Numbered from the stretch's first letter, positions 9,492-19,374 are shown. The stretch: DNA of 64,000 nt from Microbispora rosea subsp. aerata (GCF_014647835.1 NZ_BMPY01000024.1:45772-109771); one strand, 5' to 3'. The notes: generated by a model not told the origin, from the sequence alone. Made by a program: numbers and translations.

Positions 9492-10406
9492 TTACCAGCC
9501 GCGCTCGGCGAGGCGGTGCGGCACGGGGATCTCGTCGACGTTGATGCCGACCATCGCCTCGCCCAGGCCACGCGAGACCTTGGCGATCACGTCCGGGTCG
9601 TCGTAGAACGTGGTGGCCTTGACGATGGCGGCGGCGCGCTTGGCGGGGTCGCCGGACTTGAAGATGCCGGAGCCGACGAACACGCCCTCGGCGCCGAGCT
9701 GCATCATCATCGCGGCGTCGGCCGGCGTGGCGATGCCGCCCGCGGTGAACAGCACCACCGGCAGCTTGCCGGTCTTGGCGACCTCGGCCACCAGCTCGTA
9801 CGGGGCCTGCAGCTCCTTGGCGGCGACGTACAGCTCGTCCTCGGGCAGCGAGGACAGGCGCTTGATCTCGGCGCGGATCGTGCGCATGTGGGTGACGGCG
9901 TTGGAGACGTCGCCGGTGCCGGCCTCGCCCTTGGAGCGGATCATCGCGGCGCCCTCGGTGATGCGGCGCAGCGCCTCGCCGAGGTTGGTGGCCCCGCACA
10001 CGAACGGAACCGTGAACTGCCACTTGTCGATGTGGTTGGCGTAGTCGGCCGGGGTGAGCACCTCGGACTCGTCGATGTAGTCGACGCCCAGCGCCTGGAG
10101 CACCTGGGCCTCGACGAAGTGGCCGATCCTGGCCTTGGCCATCACCGGGATGGAGACGGCGTTGATGATGCCCTCGATCATGTCGGGGTCGCTCATCCGG
10201 GACACTCCGCCCTGGGCGCGGATGTCGGCCGGGACGCGCTCCAGCGCCATGACCGCGACGGCCCCGGCGTCCTCGGCGATCTTGGCCTGCTCCGGGGTGA
10301 CGACGTCCATGATGACACCGCCCTTGAGCATCTCGGCCATACCGCGCTTCACGCGGGCGGTGCCGACGGCGGTGGTCTCGTTGACTTCGGGGGTGCTGCT
10401 GGACAC
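9492..10406 (-). CDS. pdxS: Pyridoxal 5'-phosphate synthase lyase subunit PdxS
   Basis: 304-residue (beta/alpha)8 enzyme that builds PLP from ribose 5-phosphate, glyceraldehyde 3-phosphate and PdxT-derived ammonia. Conserved blocks are [58 protein letters not shown] and the C-terminal phosphate-binding [10 protein letters not shown]. The GTG start has GAGGT upstream. Length is normal for the family. Confidence 0.97.
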   Translation of the reverse strand: MSSSTPEVNETTAVGTARVKRGMAEMLKGGVIMDVVTPEQAKIAEDAGAVAVMALERVPADIRAQGGVSRMSDPDMIEGIINAVSIPVMAKARIGHFVEAQVLQALGVDYIDESEVLTPADYANHIDKWQFTVPFVCGATNLGEALRRITEGAAMIRSKGEAGTGDVSNAVTHMRTIRAEIKRLSSLPEDELYVAAKELQAPYELVAEVAKTGKLPVVLFTAGGIATPADAAMMMQLGAEGVFVGSGIFKSGDPAKRAAAIVKATTFYDDPDVIAKVSRGLGEAMVGINVDEIPVPHRLAERGW

Positions 10407-10513
10407 GGTGCTACCTCACGACGGCGGGCCTATGGAATCCCCTCCATGGTAGGTGCTGGCCGATCCCTCCCCAGACGCACCCATATGTCAGAGTCGATCA
10501 CCCGGTTTGTCCA

Positions 10514-11515
10514 TCACGGCGCGACGGGCTTGCGCGAGGCGAGCACGACCCAGACCTGGCCGCGGGCGAACGGCATGGGCGTGCCGTCGGCCAGGGTGTA
10601 GGTGGTGCCCTCCTTCTCCGAGGGGCGCGACCACCTGACCCGGTAGGCCTGGCCGTCCCTGAGCACGACGCCGGTGCCCTTGCCCACGGTGTGGACGAGG
10701 GGGGTGTAGCTGCCGGTGAAGTCGTGGAACTGCGACCGCTCGGTCTTCACCCACTGGATGACGATCGTGGGGGCGCCCTGCTGGCCGCCCTCCGCGGCCA
10801 TGTCCTTCTCGCCGTCCTGCGTCACCAGCCAGCGCTTCTGGGCCGCCGACCAGGTGAAGGTGAAGCGGGCCGCCGGATAGCGGACCGTGACGCGCTTTTG
10901 CGGCGTGCCCCCGGCGGGCGGCTCGTCGGAGAAGACGAAGCCGATGTCGCCGGCCTTGCTCGCCCGCGGCGCCGCCGCGAGCAGCTTCCTGGGGCTGCCG
11001 ACCAGGTTGTACGGCGCGACCCGGCCCTGGGCGCGGACGTACGCGCCGGGGACGCGGCTGTCGGACACGTCGTACAGCGGGGCCTTCTGGACGAAGGGGA
11101 TCATCTTCGTCTGCACCCCGGAGTAGGCCAGGGCCGGCCTGCCGAACATCGGGAGGATGTGCAGGTCGGAGATGCGGGCGCTGCGGACCGGCCCCACCTT
11201 CGCGGGCAGCTTCGAGGAGTAGATCGCCATGAGCCGGGTGAGCCCGCCCTCGACCTGCTCGACGAAGACGATGTCGGCGCTGCGCAGGCCCATCTGCGGC
11301 TTGCCCGCACGGGTGTTTTCGATCTTCACGGCCAGCACGGGCCTGCGGGCGGCGATCGGCAGTCCGGTGAACGGATGCTCGGGAGGCGGCGTCGGCGACG
11401 GGGACTCCGACGGGGTCGCCTCCTGTGACTGGGCGGCGGGCCTGTCGTCACCCGAGCACGCGGTGCCCGCCAAGAGCACCGCCATGGCCAGCGTGAAGAC
11501 GATCCCTGCCCGCAC
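10514..11515 (-). CDS. DUF3048 domain lipoprotein
   Basis: 333 residues with a signal peptide and lipobox LLAGTAC (Cys near residue 20), then a Ser/Pro-rich linker and the two DUF3048 (YerB-like) domains recognisable from VLAVKIENTRAGKPQMGL, VFVEQVEGGLTRLMAIY and VGPVRSARISDLHI. Function of the family is unknown; the protein is predicted to be anchored outside the membrane. The GTG at 11515 was preferred because GGGAGGAG precedes it by seven bases; 14 further upstream codons are Gly/Pro-rich. Confidence 0.85.
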   Translation of the reverse strand: MRAGIVFTLAMAVLLAGTACSGDDRPAAQSQEATPSESPSPTPPPEHPFTGLPIAARRPVLAVKIENTRAGKPQMGLRSADIVFVEQVEGGLTRLMAIYSSKLPAKVGPVRSARISDLHILPMFGRPALAYSGVQTKMIPFVQKAPLYDVSDSRVPGAYVRAQGRVAPYNLVGSPRKLLAAAPRASKAGDIGFVFSDEPPAGGTPQKRVTVRYPAARFTFTWSAAQKRWLVTQDGEKDMAAEGGQQGAPTIVIQWVKTERSQFHDFTGSYTPLVHTVGKGTGVVLRDGQAYRVRWSRPSEKEGTTYTLADGTPMPFARGQVWVVLASRKPVAP

Positions 11516-11708
11516 CGTACCCGCTCCTCCCGGTGGAGAGCCCCCGCCACGAGGCACGACAAAACCGGCCCACGCGGACCCGTCGCCCGGCGTGGCGATG
11601 AAACGGCATGAGCTTACCGGGAGCAGACCGAAATACCCGACAAAAACTGACGATGCGGTTTTCCCGGGAGATCTCCACCGGCGGCGCGGGCAGGAGGCCG
11701 CACGGGCT

Positions 11709-12248
11709 TCAGCCCGCGGCGAGGGACTCGGGCGGCTCGTCGTCGATGTCGAAGAAGCGGGGCGGGTCGGTGTGCCCGGCGAGGTGCAGCGTGCGGGCCA
11801 GCCAGCGCTGCTGGGCCATCCGCGTGACGGCCGCGGCGTTGTTGTAGAAGCGGCGCGAGTAGACGACCTTGGCGACCGCCGCGTCCAGCTCCTCCAGCAG
11901 CGCCGTCCCCGCGGGATGCTCGGCCAGCTTCTCCCGGAACCGCTCCTGGTCGACCACCGCCCGCAGCGTCTTCGACAGGTCGCTTTCCGCGTGCTCGCGC
12001 TCGTCCGGCCCCGCCGTACGGGCCTCGTGGGCGGCCGCGGCGAGCACCAGCGACGTGGCGGGGTCGAGGATGCGAGAGCCGGCGAGCTCCAGGCAGACCG
12101 CGGCGCGGCGCAGCAGCGCGGCGTCCAGCGCGGCCTGCGCGGTCTCCAGGCGGATGTGGAGACGGTCGAGCCGCCCGGCCCGCCAGGAGACGTAGACGGC
12201 GAACAGCACGACGGCCACGATCGCCACGAAGATCAGGGTCGCGGTCAC
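11709..12248 (-). CDS. LemA-like membrane-anchored protein
   Basis: 179 residues with an N-terminal membrane helix (about residues 4-20) followed by a helical domain. The segment VYSRRFYNNAAAVTRMAQQRWL resembles the LemA signature in which Arg-x-Phe/Tyr-Tyr-Asn ends a long helix, and LLRRAAVCLELAG resembles the LemA first helix. The family has no firm function. It starts at a GTG with GGAGGT upstream, 40 bp after pimA, so it is the last gene of the PIM operon. Confidence 0.65.
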   Translation of the reverse strand: MTATLIFVAIVAVVLFAVYVSWRAGRLDRLHIRLETAQAALDAALLRRAAVCLELAGSRILDPATSLVLAAAAHEARTAGPDEREHAESDLSKTLRAVVDQERFREKLAEHPAGTALLEELDAAVAKVVYSRRFYNNAAAVTRMAQQRWLARTLHLAGHTDPPRFFDIDDEPPESLAAG

Positions 12249-12288
12249 GCGGGCACCTCCACACGCGCCGTCCGGACACCACGGGTCG

Positions 12289-13422
12289 TCACGGCGTCAC
12301 GTCCTCGACCACGCCCGCGCTCGTGAGGGCGACCGTCTCGTAGACGCGCACGACCTGCCGCGCGACCGTCGACCAGTCGTACTTCCACACCGCCTGGCGG
12401 GCCTCCGCGGAGAGTTTGGCCCGGCGTACGGGGTCGTCGAGCAGCCGGGCGGCCTCCCTGGCGAGGGCGGCGGGGTCGCCGGTCGTGAACAGCGCCCCGG
12501 CCTGGCCGTCGTCCAGCACCCGGCGGAAGGCGGGGATGTCGCTGGCGAGGATCGGCGCCCCGGCCGACATGGCCTCGGTGAGCACGATGCCGAAGCTCTC
12601 CCCGCCCAGGTTGGGCGCGCAGAAGACGTCCACGGAGTGGTAGGCGCGCACCTTGTCGGCCTCGCTGACCATGCCGAGCAGCCCGACCCTGTCCCGGTAC
12701 GGCCTGGGCACCCGGTCGAGCACGTCGTCGGGGTCGCCCGGCCCGGCGATCAGCAGCCGCAGCTTCGGCCGCTCCGGGGCGAGCAGGGCGAACGCCTCGA
12801 GCAGCACGGGCAGGCCCTTGCGCGGCTCGTCCATCCGCCCGAGGAAGCCGATCACGTTGCCGTCCGGGCCCCAGCCCGGCAGCGGCTCGCCCTCGGCGTA
12901 CCTGCGCACCGTGACGCCGTTGGGGATCAGCACCGCGTCGCCGCCGAGATGCTCCACCAGCGTCTTGCGCGCCGCGTCGGAGACCGCGATCCTGCCGGTG
13001 ATCTTCTCCAGCGCGCTCTGCAGCATCGGCGCGGCCACCGACATGGCCCGCGACCGCTCGTACGAGGCGTGGAACGTCGCCACGATCGGGCCGCGGGCGA
13101 CCCAGCAGGCGAGCACGCCGAGGGAGGGCACGGCGGGCTCGTGCACGTGCAGCACGTCGAAGCCGCCCTCCCTGATCCACTTGCGCACCCGGCCGGCCGA
13201 CAGGAACCCGAACGCCAGGCGGGCCACCGACCCGTTGTACGGCACGGGCACCGCCCGGCCCGCCGAGGTCACGTACGACGGCAGCTCGGCGTCGTCGGCC
13301 GCGGGGGCGATGACGGACACCTTGTGCCCGTCCTCGATGAGCGCCTCGGCGAGGTCCCTGATGTGCGCCTGCACACCCCCGGGGACCTCCCAGGTGTACG
13401 GGCAGACGATGCCGACGTTCAC
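12289..13422 (-). CDS. pimA: Phosphatidylinositol alpha-mannosyltransferase PimA
   Basis: 377-residue GT4 (GT-B fold) enzyme that transfers mannose from GDP-mannose to phosphatidylinositol at the inner face of the membrane, the first step to PIMs. Seen are the N-terminal VGIVCPYTWEVPGGVQAHI, the acceptor-side TFHASYERS, GFLGRMDEPRKGL, and the EX7E motif in GGESFGIVLTEAMSAG. The GTG at 13422 overlaps the patA stop as GTGA, which sets the start and couples translation. Confidence 0.93.
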   Translation of the reverse strand: MNVGIVCPYTWEVPGGVQAHIRDLAEALIEDGHKVSVIAPAADDAELPSYVTSAGRAVPVPYNGSVARLAFGFLSAGRVRKWIREGGFDVLHVHEPAVPSLGVLACWVARGPIVATFHASYERSRAMSVAAPMLQSALEKITGRIAVSDAARKTLVEHLGGDAVLIPNGVTVRRYAEGEPLPGWGPDGNVIGFLGRMDEPRKGLPVLLEAFALLAPERPKLRLLIAGPGDPDDVLDRVPRPYRDRVGLLGMVSEADKVRAYHSVDVFCAPNLGGESFGIVLTEAMSAGAPILASDIPAFRRVLDDGQAGALFTTGDPAALAREAARLLDDPVRRAKLSAEARQAVWKYDWSTVARQVVRVYETVALTSAGVVEDVTP

Positions 13423-14429
13423 GATCCGGTCCCGGGGCGGGGGTCCAGGTCGTCGAGCCACAGGCGCTGGAGCATGTGCCAGTCCTCCGGGTGCTCGGCG
13501 ATGCCCTTCTCGAACACGGCCGCCACGGCCTGGGTCATCACCCCGACCTTCTCCTCCCGCGTCCCCTCGGACGGGACGGGGATCTCGTCGTACACCCGGA
13601 TGCCCCAGCCGTCCCCCTCGAACCACAGCACGGCGGGCAGCAGGGCGGCGCCGGTCTGCACCGCCAGCGCGGCGGGCCCGGGGGCCATGCGCGTCCGGGC
13701 GCCGAAGAACTCGACCTCGACGCCGGAGGCGGTCAGGTCGCGCTCGGCGGGCAGGCAGACCGGCCTGCCCGCGCGCAGCCGCGTGGCGAGCGTGCCGAAC
13801 GCCATCGCGCTGCCGCCGTCCCTGGCGGTCAGCGGCAGCACCTCCATGCCCAGGCGCTCGCGGTAGGCCACGAAGCGCTCGAACAGCGACTCCGGCTTCA
13901 GCCGCTCGGCGACGGTGGTGAAGCGGTGGCCCATGTGCACCAGCCAGGCCCCGGCGAGGTCGTAGTTGCCCATGTGGGGCAGCGCGACCACCACTCCCCT
14001 GCCCCGGGCGAGGTTGTCGAAGATGTGCTCGGACCCGGTGATCCGGGTGCCGGCGAGGATGCGCTCGCGGGTGTAGGCGGTGAAGCGGAACGACTCCATC
14101 CAGTATCGGAAGTAGGAGCGCATGCCGGCCCGGCTCAGGTCGCGTACGGCCGGATCTGCGGGGTCGCCCCCGACCACCCGGGCCAGGTTGGCCTCCAGGC
14201 GGCGCACCGACTTGCCGCGCCTGCGCCACAGCCAGTCGGCGAGCGCCCGGAAGAACCAGGCGGCCACCCGCTCCGGCACGTAACGCACCACGGCCCAGCC
14301 GACGGTGTACGCCGCGGCGACCAGCCGGTCGGCGAGCGGCACCCCGCCGGACGCCGCGGGGGGAGGACCGTCCGGCGCCGCGCCCGGCCGCGCGGACCGC
14401 CCCGGGGGTGGGCCGTCCGTGCCCTTCAT
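13419..14429 (-). CDS. patA: Phosphatidylinositol mannoside acyltransferase PatA-like
   Basis: 336-residue member of the HtrB/LpxL acyltransferase family. In the PIM pathway PatA acylates the mannose added by PimA. Visible are the catalytic histidine in VVALPHMGNYDLAGAWL, PERDLTASGVEVEFFG, and a C-terminal HPEDWHMLQRLW typical of the family. The first 28 residues are a Pro/Ala/Gly-rich extension. The ATG overlaps the pgsA stop by four bases, between pgsA and pimA. Confidence 0.9.
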   Translation of the reverse strand: MKGTDGPPPGRSARPGAAPDGPPPAASGGVPLADRLVAAAYTVGWAVVRYVPERVAAWFFRALADWLWRRRGKSVRRLEANLARVVGGDPADPAVRDLSRAGMRSYFRYWMESFRFTAYTRERILAGTRITGSEHIFDNLARGRGVVVALPHMGNYDLAGAWLVHMGHRFTTVAERLKPESLFERFVAYRERLGMEVLPLTARDGGSAMAFGTLATRLRAGRPVCLPAERDLTASGVEVEFFGARTRMAPGPAALAVQTGAALLPAVLWFEGDGWGIRVYDEIPVPSEGTREEKVGVMTQAVAAVFEKGIAEHPEDWHMLQRLWLDDLDPRPGTGS

Positions 14430-15031
14430 TCGACCACCGCCTGTCGGTAGACGTGCACCATCCGCTGGACCACCGTGACGGCGCTGGCGGCGGCGAGCAG
14501 CCAGAGCCCGGCCGCCAGGACGTACGGCACGCCGAGACCGGACAGGCCGGCCGCGACGAGCACGACCACGAGACGCTCCCCCCGTTCGGCGATGCCGACG
14601 TTCGCGGTCATGCCGAGGCCCTCCGCCCTGGCCTTGGCGTAGGACACCAATGCTCCCGCGACAAGGCAGAAGAGCGCGACTGTCGCGAGGACGATCTCGG
14701 GCTCATCCTTGAGTACGAAATAGAGGATCAGCCCGGAGAAGATCGAGGCGTCGCCGAGGCGGTCGAGCGTGGAGTCCAGGAAGGCGCCCCACTTGGTCCC
14801 CCTGCCCGTCATCCGGGCCAGCACGCCGTCCAGGAGATCGGCGAGCACGAAGAACGTGATGACGAGCGTTCCGGCGAACAGATGCCCGAGCGGATAGAAG
14901 GCGAGGGCCGAGGCCACCACTCCGAGCGTGCCGATCGCGGTGATCACGTCGGGCGAGATCCCCCTGCGGGCGAGGGCTCGTCCCAGCGGGGTCATGACTC
15001 GGGTGACGGCGGGGCGCAGGAGGTTCAACAT
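14426..15031 (-). CDS. pgsA: CDP-alcohol phosphatidyltransferase, phosphatidylinositol phosphate synthase type
   Basis: 201-residue multi-pass membrane enzyme carrying the CDP-alcohol phosphatidyltransferase signature, DLLDGVLARMTGRG followed by G-AFL-D-STL-D, whose Asp residues bind the metal. The order pgsA-patA-pimA identifies it as the enzyme that makes phosphatidylinositol phosphate from CDP-diacylglycerol and inositol phosphate, as in mycobacteria. The ATG at 15031 begins MLNLLRPAVTRVMTP, which fits family N-termini; an upstream ATG at 15052 is possible. Confidence 0.9.
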   Translation of the reverse strand: MLNLLRPAVTRVMTPLGRALARRGISPDVITAIGTLGVVASALAFYPLGHLFAGTLVITFFVLADLLDGVLARMTGRGTKWGAFLDSTLDRLGDASIFSGLILYFVLKDEPEIVLATVALFCLVAGALVSYAKARAEGLGMTANVGIAERGERLVVVLVAAGLSGLGVPYVLAAGLWLLAAASAVTVVQRMVHVYRQAVVE

Positions 15032-15283
15032 CGCCGTCCGATCGTAGGCCATCCAGCGCCGCCGCACCTCGCAAGCACATTCCGCCGAAAAGTCTTGTGA
15101 TATGCGCCACATGGGTAAAGGGTGAAGAGCACGCGCCCGCAGGACACGCGGAGACGAGGCGATCTCTCCGCACGGCCCTGGGAAGGGCGGGCCCCCGGGC
15201 GCGGGAACAGCGACGGCGTGAGCGGCCGGCGCGGGGTGCGTGCCGCGTGCCCACCCCGACCGCTCCGAGATTCGGGAGGCGAT

Positions 15284-17413
15284 GTGGCCGAAAGATCAAC
15301 CGGCGCGACAACAGGGGCCGCGGGCAGGGCAGTCGCGGCCGATCGGCCGGACATGGTGCGTAATGTCGTGCTGGTCGGCCATTCCGGGGCCGGGAAGACC
15401 ACGCTGGTCGAGGCGCTCCTCGCGGAGACGGGCACGGTCCAGCGCCCCGGCCGGGTAGAGGACGGCACCACGGTCAGCGACTTCGACGAGGTGGAGGTGC
15501 GCCAGCAGCGCTCGGTCAACCTGTCGGTCGCCCCCGTCGTCCACAACGGCATCAAGATCAATTTCCTGGACGCCCCGGGGTACGCCGACTTCGTCGGCGA
15601 CCTGCGGGCGGGGCTGCGCGCGGCCGACGCCGCGCTGTTCGTCGTCTCGGCCGCGGACGGGGTGGACGGGCTCACCCGCATGCTCTGGGAGGAGTGCGCG
15701 CTCGTCGGGATGCCCAGAGCCGTGGTCATCACCAAGATCGACCACCAGCGGGCCAACTTCGACGAGGTCCTCGCCGCCTGCCAGGACGCGTTCGGCGACG
15801 GCGTGGCGCCGCTCTACCTGCCGGTGAACGGCACCGGGCTGCTCGGCCTGCTGTCGCAGCGGCTGTTCGACTACAGCGGCGGCCGCAGGACCGAGCGGGA
15901 GCCGGACGCCGACCAGCTCGCGCTCGTCGAGCAGTACCGCGGCGACCTCATCGAGGGGATCATCCAGGAGAGCGAGGACGAGACCCTCATGGACCGCTAC
16001 CTGTCCGGCGAGACGATCGACACCAAGGTGCTGATCGACGACCTGGAGAAGGCGGTCGCGCGGGCGGGCTTCTACCCGGTCCTCGCCACCGCGCCCGGCG
16101 TCGGCATGCTGGAGCTCCTGGAGATCGTCACGCAGGGCTTCCCGTCGCCCCTGGAACACCCTCTGCCGAAGATCACCACGATCGACGGCAAGCCGTACAA
16201 GGAGATCACCGCCGATCCGGACGGCCCGCTCGTGGCCGAGGTCGTGAAGACCACCAGCGACCCGTACGTCGGGCGGATCAGCCTGGTGCGGGTCTTCTCC
16301 GGCACGCTGCGGCCGGACATGACCGTGCACGTCTCCGGGCACGGCCTGGCGGACCGGGGGCACGAGGACCACGACGTCGACGAGCGGGTGGGCGCGCTGT
16401 CGTCGCCGCTCGGCAAGCTCCAGCGGACCGTGGGCAAGTGCGTCGCGGGGGACATCTGCGCGATCGCCAAGCTGTCGCGCGCCGAGACCGGCGACACGCT
16501 GTCCGCCAAGGACGAGCCGCTGCTGGTCGAGGCGTGGACCATGCCGGAGCCGCTGCTGCCGGTGGCGATCAGGGCCAAGTCGAAGGCCGACGAGGACAAG
16601 CTCAGCCAGGCCCTCGCCCGCCTGGTCGCGGAGGACCCGACCCTGCGGCTGGAGAACAACGCCGAGACCCGCCAGCTCGTGCTGTGGTGCATGGGCGAGG
16701 CGCACGCCGACGTCCTGCTCGACCGCCTGTCCAAGCGGCACGGGGTCGAGGTGGAGAAGATCGAGCTGCGCGTGCCGCTGAGGGAGACCTTCGCGGGCAA
16801 GGCGCAGGGCATGGGGCGCAACGTCAAGCAGACCGGCGGCCACGGGCAGTACGCGATCTGCCACATCGAGGTCGAGCCGCTGCCGTCGGGCGGCGGGTTC
16901 GAGTTCGTCGACAAGATCGTGGGCGGCGTGGTGCCGCGGCAGTTCATCCCGTCCGTGGAGAAGGGCGTGCGGACGCAGATGGAACGCGGGGTCGTCGCCG
17001 GTTATCCGATGGTCGACATCCGCGTCACGCTCTACGACGGCAAGGCCCACTCGGTGGACTCCTCCGACATGGCCTTCCAGATCGCCGGCCAGCTCGCGCT
17101 CAAGGACGCCGCCTCCAAGGTGGCGACCCACCTGCTCGAACCGGTCGACGAGGTGGCCGTGCTCGTGCCGGACGACTACGTCGGAGCCGTGATGTCCGAC
17201 CTGTCGTCCCGTCGCGGCAGGGTGATCGGCACCGAGCCGGTCGGCACCGGCCGCACCCTGGTGCGCGCCGAGGTGCCGCAACTGGAGATCACGCGGTACG
17301 CGATCGACCTGCGCTCGCTGACCCACGGGGCGGGCACGTTCACCCGTTCCTTCCTGAGGTACGAGCCCCTGCCCGCGCACCTGTGCGACAAGGTGACCGC
17401 GGCGGGAGAGTAG
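15284..17413 (+). CDS. Elongation factor G-like protein EF-G2
   Basis: 709-residue translation-factor GTPase with the full EF-G domain order. G1 is GHSGAGKTT, G3 is DAPGYADF, and G4 is TKID in place of the canonical NKxD. Domain IV residues include GGHGQYAICHIEVEPL. Actinobacteria carry such a paralogue (FusA2/EF-G2) beside the essential EF-G; its role is unsettled and its GTPase and translocation activity may be weak. The GTG at 15284 has GGGAGG four bases upstream. It is divergent from pgsA and apparently monocistronic. Confidence 0.9.
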   Translation: MAERSTGATTGAAGRAVAADRPDMVRNVVLVGHSGAGKTTLVEALLAETGTVQRPGRVEDGTTVSDFDEVEVRQQRSVNLSVAPVVHNGIKINFLDAPGYADFVGDLRAGLRAADAALFVVSAADGVDGLTRMLWEECALVGMPRAVVITKIDHQRANFDEVLAACQDAFGDGVAPLYLPVNGTGLLGLLSQRLFDYSGGRRTEREPDADQLALVEQYRGDLIEGIIQESEDETLMDRYLSGETIDTKVLIDDLEKAVARAGFYPVLATAPGVGMLELLEIVTQGFPSPLEHPLPKITTIDGKPYKEITADPDGPLVAEVVKTTSDPYVGRISLVRVFSGTLRPDMTVHVSGHGLADRGHEDHDVDERVGALSSPLGKLQRTVGKCVAGDICAIAKLSRAETGDTLSAKDEPLLVEAWTMPEPLLPVAIRAKSKADEDKLSQALARLVAEDPTLRLENNAETRQLVLWCMGEAHADVLLDRLSKRHGVEVEKIELRVPLRETFAGKAQGMGRNVKQTGGHGQYAICHIEVEPLPSGGGFEFVDKIVGGVVPRQFIPSVEKGVRTQMERGVVAGYPMVDIRVTLYDGKAHSVDSSDMAFQIAGQLALKDAASKVATHLLEPVDEVAVLVPDDYVGAVMSDLSSRRGRVIGTEPVGTGRTLVRAEVPQLEITRYAIDLRSLTHGAGTFTRSFLRYEPLPAHLCDKVTAAGE

Positions 17414-17715
17414 CCCGGCCGGCGACCCGGCGGCCCGCCTCCCGGCCGCCGGGTCCTCGCGCGGCCCGCCTGCGGGCCGCCGGATCTCGCGCGGCCCGCC
17501 GCGCCACGGACGGCCCGCCGGAAACGGCCCATATCCGCAGCTCATTCCTCCCGTCGCCGGGGGCGGGGTTTCGCGCGCACGGGGTGCGGGGAGCCACATC
17601 AGGTGCCTCGCCTCACTCCCGCCCCACAAGCGCATTTTGTTTCTTTGGCTAAACCGCTCTTTTGTCGATGTAAGACTTATGGCCGGACTTACTGGCAAAT
17701 CAGAGGGGTAGCCAC
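17414..17715. other. Intergenic region, EF-G2 to glycosidase
   Basis: 302 bp without a gene. The first half is GC-rich with repeated GGCCCGCC elements and the EF-G2 terminator. The second half is comparatively AT-rich and holds the likely promoter of the next gene: TTGGCT at 17645-17650 and TGTAAG at 17669-17674, 18 bp apart, a weak match. Confidence 0.5.
17461..17480 (+). terminator. Hairpin terminator after EF-G2
   Basis: GCGGCCCGC (17461-17469) pairs with GCGGGCCGC (17472-17480) across two loop bases, about 50 bp after the EF-G2 stop. Further GGCCCGCC copies nearby may form alternative stems. Confidence 0.55.
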
Positions 17716-19308
17716 GTGACCGAGCGGGGACAGGTCATCCGCCCGTTGATCGCGACCACCGTCGCCGCCGCAGCAGCCATCGCAGCCGCCTACACCTTCG
17801 GCCCCGACGCCAAAGCGGAGAAGGCCGGCCGTACGGCGGCGGCGCAGAAGACGGGGCAGCAGCAGGCGAAGGCGGAGGCGATCACGGCCGCGGACGCCTG
17901 CACCACCAGCGTGAAATACCCCAAGCGCCAGCTTCGCGGCGTTTGGATAGCCACCGTGCACAATCTCGACTGGCCGTCGAAGCCGGGGCTGCCGCCCGAC
18001 CGGCAGAAGGCCGAGTATGTGCAAATCCTCGACAACGCGGTGAAGCGGCGCCTGAACGCGGTGTTCTTCCAGGTGCGGCCCGCCTCCGACGCGATCTACC
18101 GCTCGTCGCTCGAGCCGTGGTCGCAGTGGCTCACCGGCACCCCGGGCAAGGACCCGGGCTGGGACCCGCTGCCGTTCCTGGTGTCGGAGGCCCACAAGCG
18201 GGGGCTGCAGTTCCACGCGTGGTTCAACCCCTACCGCGCGGCCGACACGGCCGCCTCGCCGCTGCCCCAGGGACACCCGGCGCGCCTGCACCCCGAGTGG
18301 ACGGTCAAGCACGAGGGCAAGCTGTACTACAACCCCGGCCTGCCCCAGGTGCGCGACTGGGTGACCAAGGTCGTGACCGACGTCGTCAAGCGCTACGACG
18401 TCGACGGCGTCCACTTCGACGACTACTTCTACCCCTACCCCGGCCGGGGCACGCGGTTCGCCGACCAGGCCGCGTACAAGAAGTACGGCAAGGGCCTGTC
18501 GCTGGCCGACTGGCGGCGGCGCAACGTGAACCAGCTCGTCGCCCAGGTCTCGCAGGCGGTCCACGCGGCCAAGCCGTACGCGGTCTTCGGGATCAGCCCG
18601 TTCGGGATCTGGCGCAACAAGGCCCAGGACCCGTCGGGCTCGGCCACCACCGGCATGTCGGCCTACGACTCGATCTACGCCGACGCCAAGGCGTGGATCA
18701 AGGCGGGCTCGGTCGACTACGTGATGCCCCAGCTCTACTGGCCCCGCGGGTTCGCCGCGGCCGACTACGCGGTGCTCGCCAAGTGGTGGGCCGACGCGGT
18801 GAAGGGGACCGAGGTCGACCTCTACATCGGGCAGGCGCTCTACCGGGTGGGCGCCGCCGACACCCCGGCCTGGACCAAGGCGGGCGAGCTGCCCGCCCAC
18901 CTCACGCTCAACCGGAGATATCCGGAGATCTCGGGCGACGTCTATTTCAGCGCCGCGCAGCTGGTGCGCAACCCGCTGGGCGTGCTCGACCGGATCGTGA
19001 AGGAGCACTACGCCCGGCCGGCGCTGCCGCCGGTGCTCAGGGCGAGCTCCACGCCGCTCGTCGCCCCGCGCGGGGTGAAGGCGTCCGGCGCGAAGCTGAC
19101 ATGGCAGGCCCAGCCGGGCGCCCGGGCGTACGGCGTCTACCGGGTCGCGGGCAAGGACGTCGCCTGCGCCACGGCGGACGCGCGCAACCTGGTGGCCGTC
19201 GTGCCGGCCTCCGCCGCCCCGTCGTACACCACCAGCCGTCCGGGCACCTACTACGTGACGACCATCGACCGCCTCGGCAACGAGAGCCCGGCCACCCGGG
19301 CGAGCTGA
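17716..19308 (+). CDS. Secreted GHL10/DUF187-type glycoside hydrolase-like protein
   Basis: 530 residues with an N-terminal hydrophobic export segment (about residues 8-28) and a (beta/alpha)8 domain of the GHL10 (DUF187, YngK-like) family. Landmarks are RGVWIATVHNLDWPSKPGL, VFFQVRPASDAIY, GLQFHAWFNPYR and the acidic motif DGVHFDDYFYPYP. The last 90 residues look like a fibronectin-III-type domain. Family members act on peptidoglycan or other glycans, but activity is poorly characterised. The GTG start has GAGGGG upstream. No lipobox is seen, so it is secreted or anchored by the uncleaved segment. Confidence 0.85.
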   Translation: MTERGQVIRPLIATTVAAAAAIAAAYTFGPDAKAEKAGRTAAAQKTGQQQAKAEAITAADACTTSVKYPKRQLRGVWIATVHNLDWPSKPGLPPDRQKAEYVQILDNAVKRRLNAVFFQVRPASDAIYRSSLEPWSQWLTGTPGKDPGWDPLPFLVSEAHKRGLQFHAWFNPYRAADTAASPLPQGHPARLHPEWTVKHEGKLYYNPGLPQVRDWVTKVVTDVVKRYDVDGVHFDDYFYPYPGRGTRFADQAAYKKYGKGLSLADWRRRNVNQLVAQVSQAVHAAKPYAVFGISPFGIWRNKAQDPSGSATTGMSAYDSIYADAKAWIKAGSVDYVMPQLYWPRGFAAADYAVLAKWWADAVKGTEVDLYIGQALYRVGAADTPAWTKAGELPAHLTLNRRYPEISGDVYFSAAQLVRNPLGVLDRIVKEHYARPALPPVLRASSTPLVAPRGVKASGAKLTWQAQPGARAYGVYRVAGKDVACATADARNLVAVVPASAAPSYTTSRPGTYYVTTIDRLGNESPATRAS

Positions 19309-19319
19309 CCGGCGCGCCG

Positions 19320-19374
19320 CTCATCCCTCGCCGAGCTCGGCCAGGAGCTCCCGATTGCGCTCGGCGGGGATGAG
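19320..19374 (+). terminator. Long hairpin after the GHL10 gene
   Basis: Arms 19320-19336 (with one bulged T at 19328) and 19359-19374 pair over 16 bp, enclosing a 22-base loop that itself contains GAGCTC inverted elements. It starts 11 bp after the stop codon at 19308. Confidence 0.7.

Noticed and set aside
15296-17698. Minus-strand open frame of about 800 codons opposite EF-G2
   Set aside because: Composition is His/Asp/Arg/Gly-rich noise. EF-G motifs are all on the plus strand.
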